A stretch of DNA of 64,000 nt from Agromyces aureus (GCF_001660485.1 NZ_CP013979.1:1798001-1862000), one strand, 5' to 3'; positions 28,569 to 36,823 are shown, numbered from the stretch's first letter. The notes: generated by a model from the letters alone, not told the origin. Translations and numbers: made by a program.

Positions 28569-29527
28569 GCGCGCCCTCCGAGGTGGGGGAGCACCTCGGT
28601 GCCGAGCAGTTCGACGTGCTCGAGGTCGAGCTGGTCGACCGTCTGCAGGTAGACCCGGTCGGCGCCGAGTGCTCGCAGGCGTTCGACCTTCTCGATCGCG
28701 GCGGCGGGCGTGCCGGCGACGTTGACCTCGGCGAAGGTGTCGGGGTCGGCGTCGATGGCCGCGAGCCGGCGGAGGTACGTGGCGTAGTCGGTGGCGACGA
28801 CGGTCGGCAGGGCGACCGAGAGCTTGAGCGTCGCGGGGTCGCGGTCGATCGCCTCGCAGGCTCGGCGGACGCCGTCGAACCGCTCGGCGATCTCGCGTTC
28901 GTCGCGGAAGCCGATGTTGAACTCGGTCGCGTAGCGCGCCGCGAGCGCCGGCGTGCGCTTCGGGCCGCCGCCGCCCACGATGACGGGCACACGAGGCTGC
29001 GCGGGCTTCGGCAGGGCGGGCGAGCCATCGAGCGCGTAGTGCTCGCCGGTGAAATCGAACGTCGATCCCTCCGGCGTCGCCCAGAGTCCCGTCACGACGG
29101 CGAGCTGCTCCTCGAGCAGGCCGAACCGCTTGTCGGGGAACGGGATGCCGTAGGCGGCGTGCTCCTCGGCGAACCAGCCCGTGCCGAGTCCGAGCTCGGC
29201 GCGGCCGCCCGACATCCGATCGACCTGCGCGACCTGGATCGCGAGGATCGCCGGCACGCGGTACGTCACCGAGGAGACGAGCGTGCCGAGGCGGATGCGG
29301 CTCGTCTCGCGGGCGAGCCCGGCGAGGGTAGTCCAGGCATCCGTCGGCCCCGGCAGCGGGTCGCCTCCGCCCATGCGCAGGTAGTGGTCGGAGCGGAACC
29401 AGCCGTCGAACCCGAAGCGTTCGGCCGCCGACGCGTGGGCGAGCTGCGTGTCGTAGCTCGCACCCTGCTGCGGTTCGGTGAACAGGCAGACCTCGAAGGC
29501 GGGGCGCGCCACGGTCGCGTCGGTCAT
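28565..29527 (-). CDS. LLM-class flavin/F420-dependent oxidoreductase
   Basis: 320 aa from ATG 29527, preceded by AGAGGAA. Luciferase-like TIM-barrel: FEVCLFTEPQQGASYDTQL at the start, RIRLGTLVSSVTYR and VDRMSGGRAELGLGTGWF in the core. TIGR-type F420 proteins in actinobacteria share this layout. Substrate unknown. Second gene of the HisN-like/LLM/DUF1653 operon, joined by four-base overlaps at both ends. Confidence 0.87.
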   Translation of the reverse strand: MTDATVARPAFEVCLFTEPQQGASYDTQLAHASAAERFGFDGWFRSDHYLRMGGGDPLPGPTDAWTTLAGLARETSRIRLGTLVSSVTYRVPAILAIQVAQVDRMSGGRAELGLGTGWFAEEHAAYGIPFPDKRFGLLEEQLAVVTGLWATPEGSTFDFTGEHYALDGSPALPKPAQPRVPVIVGGGGPKRTPALAARYATEFNIGFRDEREIAERFDGVRRACEAIDRDPATLKLSVALPTVVATDYATYLRRLAAIDADPDTFAEVNVAGTPAAAIEKVERLRALGADRVYLQTVDQLDLEHVELLGTEVLPHLGGRA

Positions 29528-30390
29528 GCGTTCCTCTCGGTGGGGTTCTCGGATGCCGCGGGCCGGGCGATGATCGCGAGCACCTGGTCGTGCAGGTGAC
29601 CGTTCGTCGCGAGCGACGAGCCGTGCGCGTGGCCCGGCGCGCCGTCGGCCGAGGTGAAGCGGCCGCCGGCCTCCTCGACGATCGGCACGAGCGCGGCGAG
29701 GTCGTATTCCTTCACGTCGAACTCCCCGACGATGTCGACGAGTCCCTCGGCGAGCAGCATGTACGACCAGAGGTCGCCGTACGCGCGATCGCGCCACACG
29801 GCCTCGCCCAGGGCGAGCAGCGCCGGCAGGCGACCCGCCTCGCGCCACTGGGCGATGCTCTGGAAGCTCAGCGAGGCGTCGGCGAGGTCGGCGACCCCCG
29901 AGACGCGGATGCGGCGGGCCGGCGCGTCGGCCGACCCGGGTTCGTTCGTCCAGGCGCCGAGGCCGCGAGCAGCCCACCAGCGCCGGCCGAACGTCGGCAT
30001 CGACGCGACCCCGACCACCGGGACGCCGTCGATCACGAGCGAGACGAGCGCACCCCACACGGGAACTCCGCGGAGGAAGTTCGAGGTGCCGTCGATCGGG
30101 TCGACGATCCACTGACGCGAGCCGCGGTCCTCGCGGCCGAACTCCTCGCCGAGGATGCCGTCGTCGGGGCGAGCCTCGGCGAGCCGGTCGCGGATCGCTC
30201 GCTCGACGGCGAGGTCGGACTCCGTCACGAACGTGCGGTCGGGTTTCGTCGCGATCTCGAGATCGGCCGAGCGGAAGCGCTCGAGTGCGACTCGGTCGGC
30301 CAGTTCGGCCAGTTCGAGGGCGAGCTCGAGGTCTGGGGTGAGATCGTCTGGAAGGTCGGAACTGGGGGAGTGGGTCGCGTCGCCGTTCAC
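29524..30390 (-). CDS. Inositol monophosphatase-family phosphatase, HisN-like
   Basis: 288 aa. Metal-binding motifs of the IMPase family: GEEFG (about 102), WIVDPIDGTSNF (about 115-126) and EFDVKEYDLAALVPIVEEAGG near the C-terminus. In actinobacteria close relatives serve as histidinol-phosphatase HisN; inositol- or other sugar-phosphatase activity is equally possible. It leads the coupled leftward operon. tRNA-Lys begins 163 bases away on the other strand. Confidence 0.83.
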   Translation of the reverse strand: MNGDATHSPSSDLPDDLTPDLELALELAELADRVALERFRSADLEIATKPDRTFVTESDLAVERAIRDRLAEARPDDGILGEEFGREDRGSRQWIVDPIDGTSNFLRGVPVWGALVSLVIDGVPVVGVASMPTFGRRWWAARGLGAWTNEPGSADAPARRIRVSGVADLADASLSFQSIAQWREAGRLPALLALGEAVWRDRAYGDLWSYMLLAEGLVDIVGEFDVKEYDLAALVPIVEEAGGRFTSADGAPGHAHGSSLATNGHLHDQVLAIIARPAASENPTERNA

Positions 30391-30553
30391 CGTGACAGGC
30401 TATCCGGCGGAGCCGTCGCCTCGCCCCGATCGGGTCGCGAAACGACCCGACACGCCCGGCGGAATCGCCGGCGCGGCCTCGATTCGCGCTTCGTCGCAAA
30501 GTGCTGATAGAGTCATCTCTCGGTTCGGAAAGCGAAAAATCGCCCCGAATCAC

Positions 30554-30626
30554 GCACCTCTAGCTCAATCGGCAGAGCAACTGACTCTTAATCAGTGGGT
30601 TCTGGGTTCAAGTCCCAGGGGGTGCA
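30554..30626 (+). tRNA. tRNA-Lys (anticodon CTT)
   Basis: Acceptor stem GCACCTC/GGGGTGC, anticodon arm ACTGA-CTCTTAA-TCAGT giving CTT, T arm CTGGG-TTCAAGT-CCCAG, and CCA encoded at 30627-30629. The gene remains intact because the element supplies the identical last 56 bases. It is the integration target of the adjacent element. Confidence 0.97.
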
Positions 30627-30627
30627 C
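30572..30627 (+). repeat. attL, 56-bp att core within tRNA-Lys
   Basis: Identical over 56 bases to 40865-40920. It covers part of the D arm, the anticodon arm, variable and T arms and the acceptor 3' strand; the bases just outside differ on both sides. Confidence 0.96.
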
Positions 30628-30633
30628 CACGGA

Positions 30634-30674
30634 GAAACCCCCGGCTATTCGCTAAATGCGAGGCCGGGGGTTTC
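30634..30674 (+). terminator. tRNA terminator carried by the element
   Basis: Stem GAAACCCCCGGC with its exact complement (12 bp) and a 17-base loop, five bases after the CCA. It lies inside the element, so it replaces the original tRNA terminator now displaced to 40925. Confidence 0.85.
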
Positions 30675-30690
30675 TTGCGTTTCGCGTAAC

Positions 30691-30720
30691 GTGCAACGTC
30701 GTGTGCAATCCCCGTGCAAC
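30691..30720. promoter_or_regulatory. Integrase arm-type sites, left
   Basis: Three near-identical heptamers: GTGCAAC at 30691, GTGCAAT at 30703 and GTGCAAC at 30714, all in one orientation just inside attL. The same word occurs twice just inside attR. Repeats flanking the core at both ends are what a lambda-type integrase uses as arm sites. Confidence 0.55.
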
Positions 30721-30741
30721 ACGGGCGTGTCTCAGCGTGTC

Positions 30742-31005
30742 CTAGTTGCTGTGGCGTCGGCGACTGCGCGGCGCAGCGAACGGGTCCACCGGCCGCGTGA
30801 GGTGGGCTCGAACCTCGGACAGGTAGAAGCGCAGCGGAGCTCGTGGGCCAGTGCTGAGCCTGAAACTCGGGATCTCGCCTCTCTGCGCGTAAGCCCGCAC
30901 CGTGTACTCCGAGACGCCAAGGTACTCGGCCATCGTTTTCGCGTCGACTGGCTTCTCCTCGAGCCCGGAATCGACAGGGGGAAACGGTCCAGAGATTCTC
31001 ATCAT
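30742..31005 (-). CDS. Excisionase-like HTH protein (left end)
   Basis: About 87 aa from ATG 31005; a TTG at 31026 is less likely. VDAKTMAEYLGVSEYTVRAY, then QRGEIPSFRLSTGPRAPLRF, is the winged HTH of the excisionase/AlpA family. It sits 115 bases from attL, the usual place for a recombination directionality factor or an early regulator. A palindrome lies between it and the tail-fibre gene. Confidence 0.7.
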   Translation of the reverse strand: MMRISGPFPPVDSGLEEKPVDAKTMAEYLGVSEYTVRAYAQRGEIPSFRLSTGPRAPLRFYLSEVRAHLTRPVDPFAAPRSRRRHSN

Positions 31006-31047
31006 GACCACCACGCTAAGGCACAACCCAAGTTGCTAAACCGAGTT

Positions 31048-31065
31048 CCTAAACCCCAGTTTAGG
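31048..31065. promoter_or_regulatory. Palindrome CCTAAAC-CCCA-GTTTAGG
   Basis: Perfect 7-bp arms around CCCA, with a third CTAAAC copy at 31037-31042. It may be the operator of the excisionase-like gene. Followed rightward by GATTGTTTTT, it could also act as a rightward terminator. Confidence 0.5.
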
Positions 31066-31107
31066 GATTGTTTTTGCGTCGAACTTGCAGCCAAAATCAG
31101 CCCATGG

Positions 31108-31821
31108 TCATACCCCCAGTAGGGTCTTGATCGCCGCCACATCGTTTGTCAGCGACTGTACGACCGGTAGCAAGGCCAATGACAGTCGGTCGTACTTGAT
31201 GCCGAACGGGAGCCCGTCCGCGTCGTAGTAGACCAGCCAATGCAGGCCAAGAGCGTGAACCTCTTCCGCGATGAGACCAATCTCCTGGTCTGCATCCTCG
31301 CCGAGCTCTTCCACCGCGTTGATGTACCTGAACGTCACCACTTGCAACGCTTGTAGCGTCGCAGGATCCAACGTGGCCGGCGCAATGTCCTGCTTGAACC
31401 GCTGACTCGAGGGGACGTGTCCGATGCGCCCACCGTCGCTTGTACTGCCGTATGTAGCAAAGTACGCCGACGTCAGGATCGTGACTGGCACGTTCGGCAT
31501 CCGCACTTCACCCGCAACTGTCAGGCTGCCTGCTGAGCTGATCGCGCCAGACGCCGTAACCGTGGACGGTGCGATTGCCCCTGGTGATGCAACCTTCGCG
31601 TCAATCTCAGCCTTGGTGTAGAAGTCGTCCATCGCGGACTCCACGAGTTCTTCGACCGTCTCCGTCAGTTCGGCAAGCTTTGCCTGCACCTGAGCCACCA
31701 GGGATGCGTTCTGCGTACCAGACGGGATCTCCAACTCACGCAGACGACGCTTGATCTCGTTGATCTGCTGAACCAGACCATCCAGACCGTCACCACTGCC
31801 ACGCTGATATCCACCAGACAT
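31108..31821 (-). CDS. Phage tail fibre/spike with S74 self-cleaving chaperone domain
   Basis: 237 aa from ATG 31821; the longer ORF start is inside the tape-measure gene. Residues 15-75 form a coiled coil (LVQQINEIKRRLRELE, ELTETVEELVESAMDD). A short FYTKAEIDAKV fibre segment follows. The C-terminal peptidase S74 domain (about 145-237) has the catalytic serine context SSQRFKQDI and the conserved GLIAEEVHALGL. S74 domains trimerise the fibre and cut themselves off. Two bases after the tape-measure stop. Confidence 0.87.
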   Translation of the reverse strand: MSGGYQRGSGDGLDGLVQQINEIKRRLRELEIPSGTQNASLVAQVQAKLAELTETVEELVESAMDDFYTKAEIDAKVASPGAIAPSTVTASGAISSAGSLTVAGEVRMPNVPVTILTSAYFATYGSTSDGGRIGHVPSSQRFKQDIAPATLDPATLQALQVVTFRYINAVEELGEDADQEIGLIAEEVHALGLHWLVYYDADGLPFGIKYDRLSLALLPVVQSLTNDVAAIKTLLGV

Positions 31822-31823
31822 GA

Positions 31824-34610
31824 TCAGCCCCCAATCTTGCGAGCGAACTCGCGCATCATGATCGTGTTGACCGCGCGGGGGTCCATCTCGCGAATAGGCG
31901 ACGCGTTGTAGCTGAAGTGCTGGATCGTGTCGCCGGCAGGCATCTGACCACCCAGTCGGCCGTAAGCCTCGAGTGCGTAGCCACGGTTCTCTGCTTCTTT
32001 CCCCGGCCGGCCAGAGATGAACGCTTCCCAACCAACCTCAGGTTCAGCGAACTTGTACAACGCACCCTGACGGCCCGAATAGAAGCCCTCACCGAAGCCA
32101 CCACTCGAATACGAGTACATGCCACCGTCTGCGTTCGCGTACGCGGCACCCACCTGACCGGCCGGCGCACCAGACGCAATCCGCTGCTCCTGCACATACA
32201 GGTACACCTCCTTCGAGTTCGGAATCTCCGCCAACTTCCGTGCGAACGCCGTCGCTGCATCCATCGCCGCCTGAGCGTGAAGGTTGACCTGAGTGCTGAC
32301 GTCACCGGGAATCAGACCCAACTGATCCGCGTACGCACCCGCCTGCTCCTTGGACATACCCGCAGCCTCACCGGCCGCAACAATCGCGTCACGACCCGCC
32401 TGAATCACCGGGATCGCATCAGACTGCACACCAGTCTGTTCGACTGTCGCAGCCGCAGCTTTCTTGTACGACTCCGCGATAGCGTCAAGAGCGGCCTGGT
32501 TCTCACGACCGGCCTCAGTCGTAATGTCCAAAGCCTGCCCCTGGGCGACCGCAGCGTCAGCGGCAGCGTGCGCCGCTTCCTCGGATGCCCCATTCGCGAT
32601 CGCCGTGTCATAAACGCTCTGCTTGAACTTGTCCAGCACCTCCGTCGCATCATCAAGCGACGCCTCAACCTGACGGTTCGCGTCGTTCAACGACAACTGC
32701 GTGTCACCGAGACCCTGCAACGCCGTGATGAAGTCATCCACCGACTGCTGAGCGGTCGCTGTCACACTCGTGAACTCCTCCAACGCGGACGTCTGCCCCT
32801 CAGTCGCAGCAGTACCGTCGTCGACCGCGGACTCATGCTGACGTGCCAGACGGATGGCCTCCTCGAGCGACGCCGACTCACCCTTCACACCGTTCACGAC
32901 GGAATCGATAGCGTCAGCCCACTCGCCCTCCTTCAGACCCAGCTTCTCGCGAACCGCGACCGCATCCTCATCGGTACGATTCCGCAGCTTCGTCACCGCA
33001 GCGACCTGCTCCAACGCCTCCACGCTGCCCATCGTCGCGTCAGCCACAGTTGACACCGACAAGCCCAACTTCTCCGCAGCATCCGCAGCCGAATCAAACT
33101 GCACCGCATCAATCTCAAGACCCAGCAAGTTCAGCGACTGCTTCGCCTGCAGGTTCGCCACCACCATGTCACGGGTAGCTGCCGTCGTACGCTGCGACCC
33201 CTCCTCAAGCGTGTCCGCATACGCCTCAGCAGAAGCGCGAGCCTCCGCCTGCTGCGACGCCAACTGCGACACAACCAGCGCCATTCCAGTGATCGCGATA
33301 GCTGCGCCGGCAACACCCTTCGCAACCTTGCCACCCGAGATATTCAGCGATTCAAGGGATGCCTTGTACGCCGCGGCCTTCGGAACAGCGAGCAAAGCAG
33401 CGCCACCCATCAGGCCAACAGCGGCAGTCACACCACCAATCGCAAGAGCCGTATTCTGCACCGGCTCAGGAGCATCAGCAAACGCAGCCACCACATCCGT
33501 AGCACCCTGCACAAGACCCCTCAGAGGCCCGTCAGCGCCCTCACCAACACCGATGAGAGCCGTCTCCATCGCGCCGCCAAACGCCTCCACATCGCCAGCC
33601 AGGTTGTCGAGACGTAGAGCAGCGGTCTCAGCCGCATATCCCTGGTCATCAACCGCTGTGATCCAGTCCTGAATGCCTTCCGCGCCTTCGTCGTAGAGCA
33701 CGGTCGCAGCACGAATCGCATCCGCCCCGAAGATTGTCGACAACGCCGCCTGACGCTGCTGAGTCGACAAACCCGACAGCCCGTCCTGCAACCTGCCGGC
33801 GAACTCAGCCAGCCCGATGAAGTTGCCCTGTGCGTCGTACGCCGAGATACCCAGATCCGCCATCAGCTTCTCAGCCTCAGCACTCCGCGGATTCAACGAC
33901 GACAGAGCCGTCTTCAAAGACGTACCCGCATCCGAACCCTTCAACCCAGCCTGAGCGAACGCAGCCAGAGCACCCGTCGTCTCCTCAACCGTCAAACCCG
34001 TAGCCGAAGCCACCTGACCCGACTGTGCGAGAGCCGCAGAGAGGTCCGAGACCTCGCCGGACGCCTTACCGGCACCAGCCGCGAGAAGGTCAGCAATATG
34101 CTCAGTCTCGGAACCCTCAAGGTTGAACTGTGCCAACGTGGTTGCCGCGATCTCAGCCGCCTGAGCAACCTCAAGGCCACCAGCAGCAGCAAGATCCAGC
34201 GCACCGCTCAGAGCACCATCCAGGATCTCCGCCGTAGACAGGCCCGCCTTCGAGAGCTCCTCGATAGCAGCCGACGACTCGGTAGCCGAGAAGACCGTTG
34301 TACGACCAGCCTCGAGCGCCGCATCCCGCAGCAGATCCATGTTCGACGCAGACTCGTGCGTCGCCGCCTGCACATTCGACATCGCCTTGTCGAAGTCCGC
34401 GAACTTCGCCACAGCGAGCCCCACACCCGCAGCAGCAAACGCACCGACTGCCAACGCTCCCTTGCCGATGCCATCAAATGCCTGCTGCTGTGCGGCCAAC
34501 TTCCCGGCCGCGGTATCCAGCTTCTGGGTCGCGACAGCAGCGTCGGTCATGCCCTTCACGTAGCCACTCACGACCGCATCGAGAGTCACCTTCGTATTGC
34601 GTTCACCCAT
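31824..34610 (-). CDS. Phage tail tape-measure protein (TP901 type)
   Basis: 928 aa, intact. TP901 core at about residues 75-330, with KFADFDKAMSNVQAATHES, AAIEELSKAGLSTAEIL and TALSSLNPRSAEAEKLM. Hydrophobic stretches lie at about 48-70, 400-425 and 440-465, and long helical coiled-coil regions fill the rest. It sets tail length and enters the host membrane in siphophages. A strong AGGAGG precedes the ATG and overlaps the end of the upstream small gene. No tube or capsid gene accompanies it. Confidence 0.92.
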   Translation of the reverse strand: MGERNTKVTLDAVVSGYVKGMTDAAVATQKLDTAAGKLAAQQQAFDGIGKGALAVGAFAAAGVGLAVAKFADFDKAMSNVQAATHESASNMDLLRDAALEAGRTTVFSATESSAAIEELSKAGLSTAEILDGALSGALDLAAAGGLEVAQAAEIAATTLAQFNLEGSETEHIADLLAAGAGKASGEVSDLSAALAQSGQVASATGLTVEETTGALAAFAQAGLKGSDAGTSLKTALSSLNPRSAEAEKLMADLGISAYDAQGNFIGLAEFAGRLQDGLSGLSTQQRQAALSTIFGADAIRAATVLYDEGAEGIQDWITAVDDQGYAAETAALRLDNLAGDVEAFGGAMETALIGVGEGADGPLRGLVQGATDVVAAFADAPEPVQNTALAIGGVTAAVGLMGGAALLAVPKAAAYKASLESLNISGGKVAKGVAGAAIAITGMALVVSQLASQQAEARASAEAYADTLEEGSQRTTAATRDMVVANLQAKQSLNLLGLEIDAVQFDSAADAAEKLGLSVSTVADATMGSVEALEQVAAVTKLRNRTDEDAVAVREKLGLKEGEWADAIDSVVNGVKGESASLEEAIRLARQHESAVDDGTAATEGQTSALEEFTSVTATAQQSVDDFITALQGLGDTQLSLNDANRQVEASLDDATEVLDKFKQSVYDTAIANGASEEAAHAAADAAVAQGQALDITTEAGRENQAALDAIAESYKKAAAATVEQTGVQSDAIPVIQAGRDAIVAAGEAAGMSKEQAGAYADQLGLIPGDVSTQVNLHAQAAMDAATAFARKLAEIPNSKEVYLYVQEQRIASGAPAGQVGAAYANADGGMYSYSSGGFGEGFYSGRQGALYKFAEPEVGWEAFISGRPGKEAENRGYALEAYGRLGGQMPAGDTIQHFSYNASPIREMDPRAVNTIMMREFARKIGG

Positions 34611-34622
34611 TTAGTCACCTCC

Positions 34623-34904
34623 TCAGATCATCGACGGGTCGAAAGGCGCATCGCCCACAACCTCGCCCTCATCAAGCTCCGCGTCGTCGTAACGACGAAC
34701 CTCGGAATCCAAACGCTCCATCTCCGCAATCAGCCGGCCCAACGCATGCGCCGGAACCACGCCCGCATCAATCACCGACGCAATATGCAGACGGGCACGC
34801 ACCAGAAACTCACGACGCCCCATCTCCGCGGCCTCCACCAACGACCCCGGAACGTCCGGCACCACAGGCTCATCGGCCTCCACAGCCCTCAAAACACGAC
34901 CCAT
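34623..34904 (-). CDS. Small phage protein, possibly terminase small subunit
   Basis: 93 aa from ATG 34904 with GAGGAGG upstream. The core LVRARLHIASVIDAGVVPAH, then LGRLIAEMERLDSEVRR, is the helical pattern of small TerS-like proteins in actinophages. The position between HNH endonuclease and structural genes also fits. An alternative is a tail-assembly chaperone, because it directly precedes the tape measure by 12 bases. No slippery sequence for a chaperone frameshift is obvious. Confidence 0.45.
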   Translation of the reverse strand: MGRVLRAVEADEPVVPDVPGSLVEAAEMGRREFLVRARLHIASVIDAGVVPAHALGRLIAEMERLDSEVRRYDDAELDEGEVVGDAPFDPSMI

Positions 34905-34905
34905 G

Positions 34906-35271
34906 TCAGGCCTCCTCGAATCTTTTTTTCAGCCGGGGGGAGATGCCGCCTAGCCCCAGAGGTCCTGAGCACAGGTCGAGGGGTGACCCGCCCCTGGGGT
35001 CACTCGAGCGAGTGAGAGCGTCGGATGATCGGTGCCACGATGCGGGCTCGCTTCTTCGAGTTGCAGTCGCTTGTCGGTGCGCTGCTTTGATGTTGTGCAG
35101 CGCGTCTTCACCGCCCTTGGCTAGGGGAATGACGTGATCGATGACGAAGGATCGCGGGTCGGTGTGCGGCAGCGTGTAGTCCACTGGTTCACCACAGATG
35201 TGGCAGGCCGCACGTGTGCGTCTGATGCGGTCACGCCATCGCTGCGCTTGGGCACGGTTGCGGGCGGTCAT
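34906..35271 (-). CDS. HNH endonuclease
   Basis: 121 aa. Zinc pair CHICGEP, then the HNH core FVIDHVIPLAKGGEDALHNI with the final His in KAAHR. The usual second cysteine after that His is replaced (HRQATATRR), so only one clear CxxC is present. HNH proteins next to TerS/TerL are needed for cos cleavage in several phages. ATGA overlap with the upstream gene, one base before the next. C-terminal 40 residues are not conserved-looking. Confidence 0.85.
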   Translation of the reverse strand: MTARNRAQAQRWRDRIRRTRAACHICGEPVDYTLPHTDPRSFVIDHVIPLAKGGEDALHNIKAAHRQATATRRSEPASWHRSSDALTRSSDPRGGSPLDLCSGPLGLGGISPRLKKRFEEA

Positions 35272-36083
35272 CGGGCATTCATCCGCACGTACTCGGCAGC
35301 GCGTGCCTCCTGCACGTGGTCGCGCTGTGCTTCGCGGTGGCTTGCTGACTGTGCCGAGTACGCCTGCTCACGTCGCGCTTCAACCTCGGTGGGGGTGGCG
35401 AGGCTGATGCGGTAGCCGGCCGTCGCGATATCCCAGTGGTCGGCACGCTTGCTGCCACGGAACGCATCGAGGATCTCGGTTGCGGTGGCGTCGCCGGCAT
35501 CGACGTTCTGCAGGAGTGCGCCGACCGCTGTTCCTTCTGCCCGTCCCACGAGGTACAGGAGGGTGCCGATGGCTTCGTGCAGGTCGTGGAGGATCTTGTG
35601 TGCTTCGCGGGCGTCGAGGTTTGCCCTGGCGATGTCGAGACCCATGCTGCTGACTCGAGGGTCGTCAAGGCCTGTGATGCCGTGTGCGGTGAGGATTGCG
35701 TGTGCTTCGGTGAACCGTTCGCCGGTGCTGTCGTAGGCCGGCTGGTATGCGGCTACGAGCTCGTCGATGTTGTCGCGTACGGTCTCGGAAAGCCTGTCGA
35801 TGCCGACGTTCGCAATGCCGCTCTGCGACACGATCGGCAGAAGTGCGCTGCGAACGGTCGCGCGCAGTACTTCCTTGTCGTCGAGGGGGTTCTTGCCGTT
35901 GCTGATCGCGTCGTATGTGGCTTCGGCAACGGACGGGCCGGTGAGGTCGAGGTTGTTCGCCGCTTCGATGAGTGCGAGTTTCTTCGTGATGTCGGCTGCC
36001 AGGACGTCCGGCAGTTCGACTGCGTACTGATCGGCGGTGGTGAGGTACTTGCGGATGGTCGGTGCGAAGGATCGGTAAGACAT
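35268..36083 (-). CDS. Unknown phage-element protein, 271 aa
   Basis: From ATG 36083 with AGGAGA eight bases upstream; the longer frame start is rejected. Almost entirely helical, soluble, no signal or membrane segment. Recognisable landmarks are SYRSFAPTIRKYLTTADQ at the start and a C-terminus rich in Arg/Gln/Glu (ARREQAYSAQSASHREAQRD), likely a coiled coil. I do not recognise the family. It lies in the coupled run leading into HNH. Confidence 0.75.
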   Translation of the reverse strand: MSYRSFAPTIRKYLTTADQYAVELPDVLAADITKKLALIEAANNLDLTGPSVAEATYDAISNGKNPLDDKEVLRATVRSALLPIVSQSGIANVGIDRLSETVRDNIDELVAAYQPAYDSTGERFTEAHAILTAHGITGLDDPRVSSMGLDIARANLDAREAHKILHDLHEAIGTLLYLVGRAEGTAVGALLQNVDAGDATATEILDAFRGSKRADHWDIATAGYRISLATPTEVEARREQAYSAQSASHREAQRDHVQEARAAEYVRMNAR

Positions 36084-36085
36084 GG

Positions 36086-36217
36086 TTAGTTCTCCTGTTC
36101 GGCAGTGGGGGTCGCGGGGCGGGTCGTGAATATCCCTGAGGCGGGTTCGTCGTGCTCGGTCTGGGCTTCTCCCCAGAGGTTGCGGATGAACTCCCGCATC
36201 TCGTCGGCGTCGGTCAT
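36086..36217 (-). CDS. Small acidic protein, 43 aa
   Basis: Starts MTDADEMREFIRNLWGEAQ and stops at 36086-36088, two bases before the next start. Its ATG overlaps the preceding stop (ATGA at 36214-36217). Short acidic proteins with an MREF-IRNL helix are common in actinophage structural regions. Function unknown. Confidence 0.6.
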   Translation of the reverse strand: MTDADEMREFIRNLWGEAQTEHDEPASGIFTTRPATPTAEQEN

Positions 36218-36441
36218 GAGGTTCTGCTTTCTGGGACGTAGAACGTGTAGCCGTTCGCTCGTTGGTCACGGTTCACGGGGGTATAGAGGCGGCATCCTGC
36301 GGCGCGCCATTGGCGTCGGTTGCTGGGCACGTATTCGTGGTCGTGTTCTTCTCCGCAGAGCGGGCATCGGATGATTGCTCGCCCGTATTGGGTGCGAAGG
36401 AACTCGGCTTCAGGGGTGTCGGTGGGGGGACGTCTCCTCAT
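36214..36441 (-). CDS. Small protein with one zinc-finger-like CxxC
   Basis: 75 aa from ATG 36441 (GGAGG seven bases upstream). CPLCGEEHDHEY gives a Cys pair plus His residues, then an Arg-rich half ending NGYTFYVPES. Possibly a metal-binding DNA- or RNA-associated protein; unknown. Confidence 0.6.
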   Translation of the reverse strand: MRRRPPTDTPEAEFLRTQYGRAIIRCPLCGEEHDHEYVPSNRRQWRAAGCRLYTPVNRDQRANGYTFYVPESRTS

Positions 36442-36593
36442 GAGCACGCCTCCCGAAGGACGGGGCAGGTGTCGTCGTGTCGGAGCACCTTGGGCCAGTA
36501 GAAGCCAGGTGTTATCTCGACCATGCGGATACGGCCGGTGCAGTCATCGCACGTTCCCCAACCGCCTTCGAGGCCGATGTAGTCGATAGCCAT
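36438..36593 (-). CDS. Small zinc-ribbon-like protein, 51 aa
   Basis: From ATG 36593 with AAGGAG six bases upstream. TCDDCTGRIR and HDDTCPVLREAC provide four or five cysteines and a histidine in a ribbon-like spacing. Overlaps both neighbours by a few bases. Function unknown. Confidence 0.6.
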   Translation of the reverse strand: MAIDYIGLEGGWGTCDDCTGRIRMVEITPGFYWPKVLRHDDTCPVLREACS

Positions 36594-36823
36594 CAGTTGC
36601 TCCTTGTCATGAGTTCGCCAGCCCACGTGCCGCCTTCGGGGCGACCTACACGCCGGTAAGTGAGGCACTGCGCCATGAGTGGGCACAGGTTGCAGGTCTC
36701 CCGCATTTCGATGCGGTCACCTGGCGATGGGTTGTCATCCGTATAGCGGTCTTGGCCCAGACACGCGGGAGGTGACTTCTCCATCGCGGACTGAAGCACC
36801 CTGAACTCGAGCGCGCCCCTCAC
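36593..36823 (-). CDS. WhiB-like iron-sulphur regulator
   Basis: 76 aa from GTG 36823, which overlaps the ATPase stop as GTGA and has AGAAGG seven bases upstream. Four cysteines in WhiB order: PACLGQD, ETCNLCPL, AQC. The tail motif GTWAGE corresponds to the family's G-I/V-W-G-G turn but is degenerate. WhiB proteins carry a 4Fe-4S cluster and bind sigma factor; phage copies such as mycobacteriophage TM4 WhiB interfere with host WhiB function. Likely a transcription modifier of the element. Confidence 0.8.
   Translation of the reverse strand: MRGALEFRVLQSAMEKSPPACLGQDRYTDDNPSPGDRIEMRETCNLCPLMAQCLTYRRVGRPEGGTWAGELMTRSN

Noticed and set aside
28317-30390. HisN-like/LLM/DUF1653 operon as part of the mobile element
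   Set aside because: It lies outside attL, has host codon use and contains the host GGATGCC word.
31048-31065. Terminator of the tail-fibre gene
   Set aside because: On the minus strand the stem is not followed by a T-run; an operator for the excisionase-like gene fits better.
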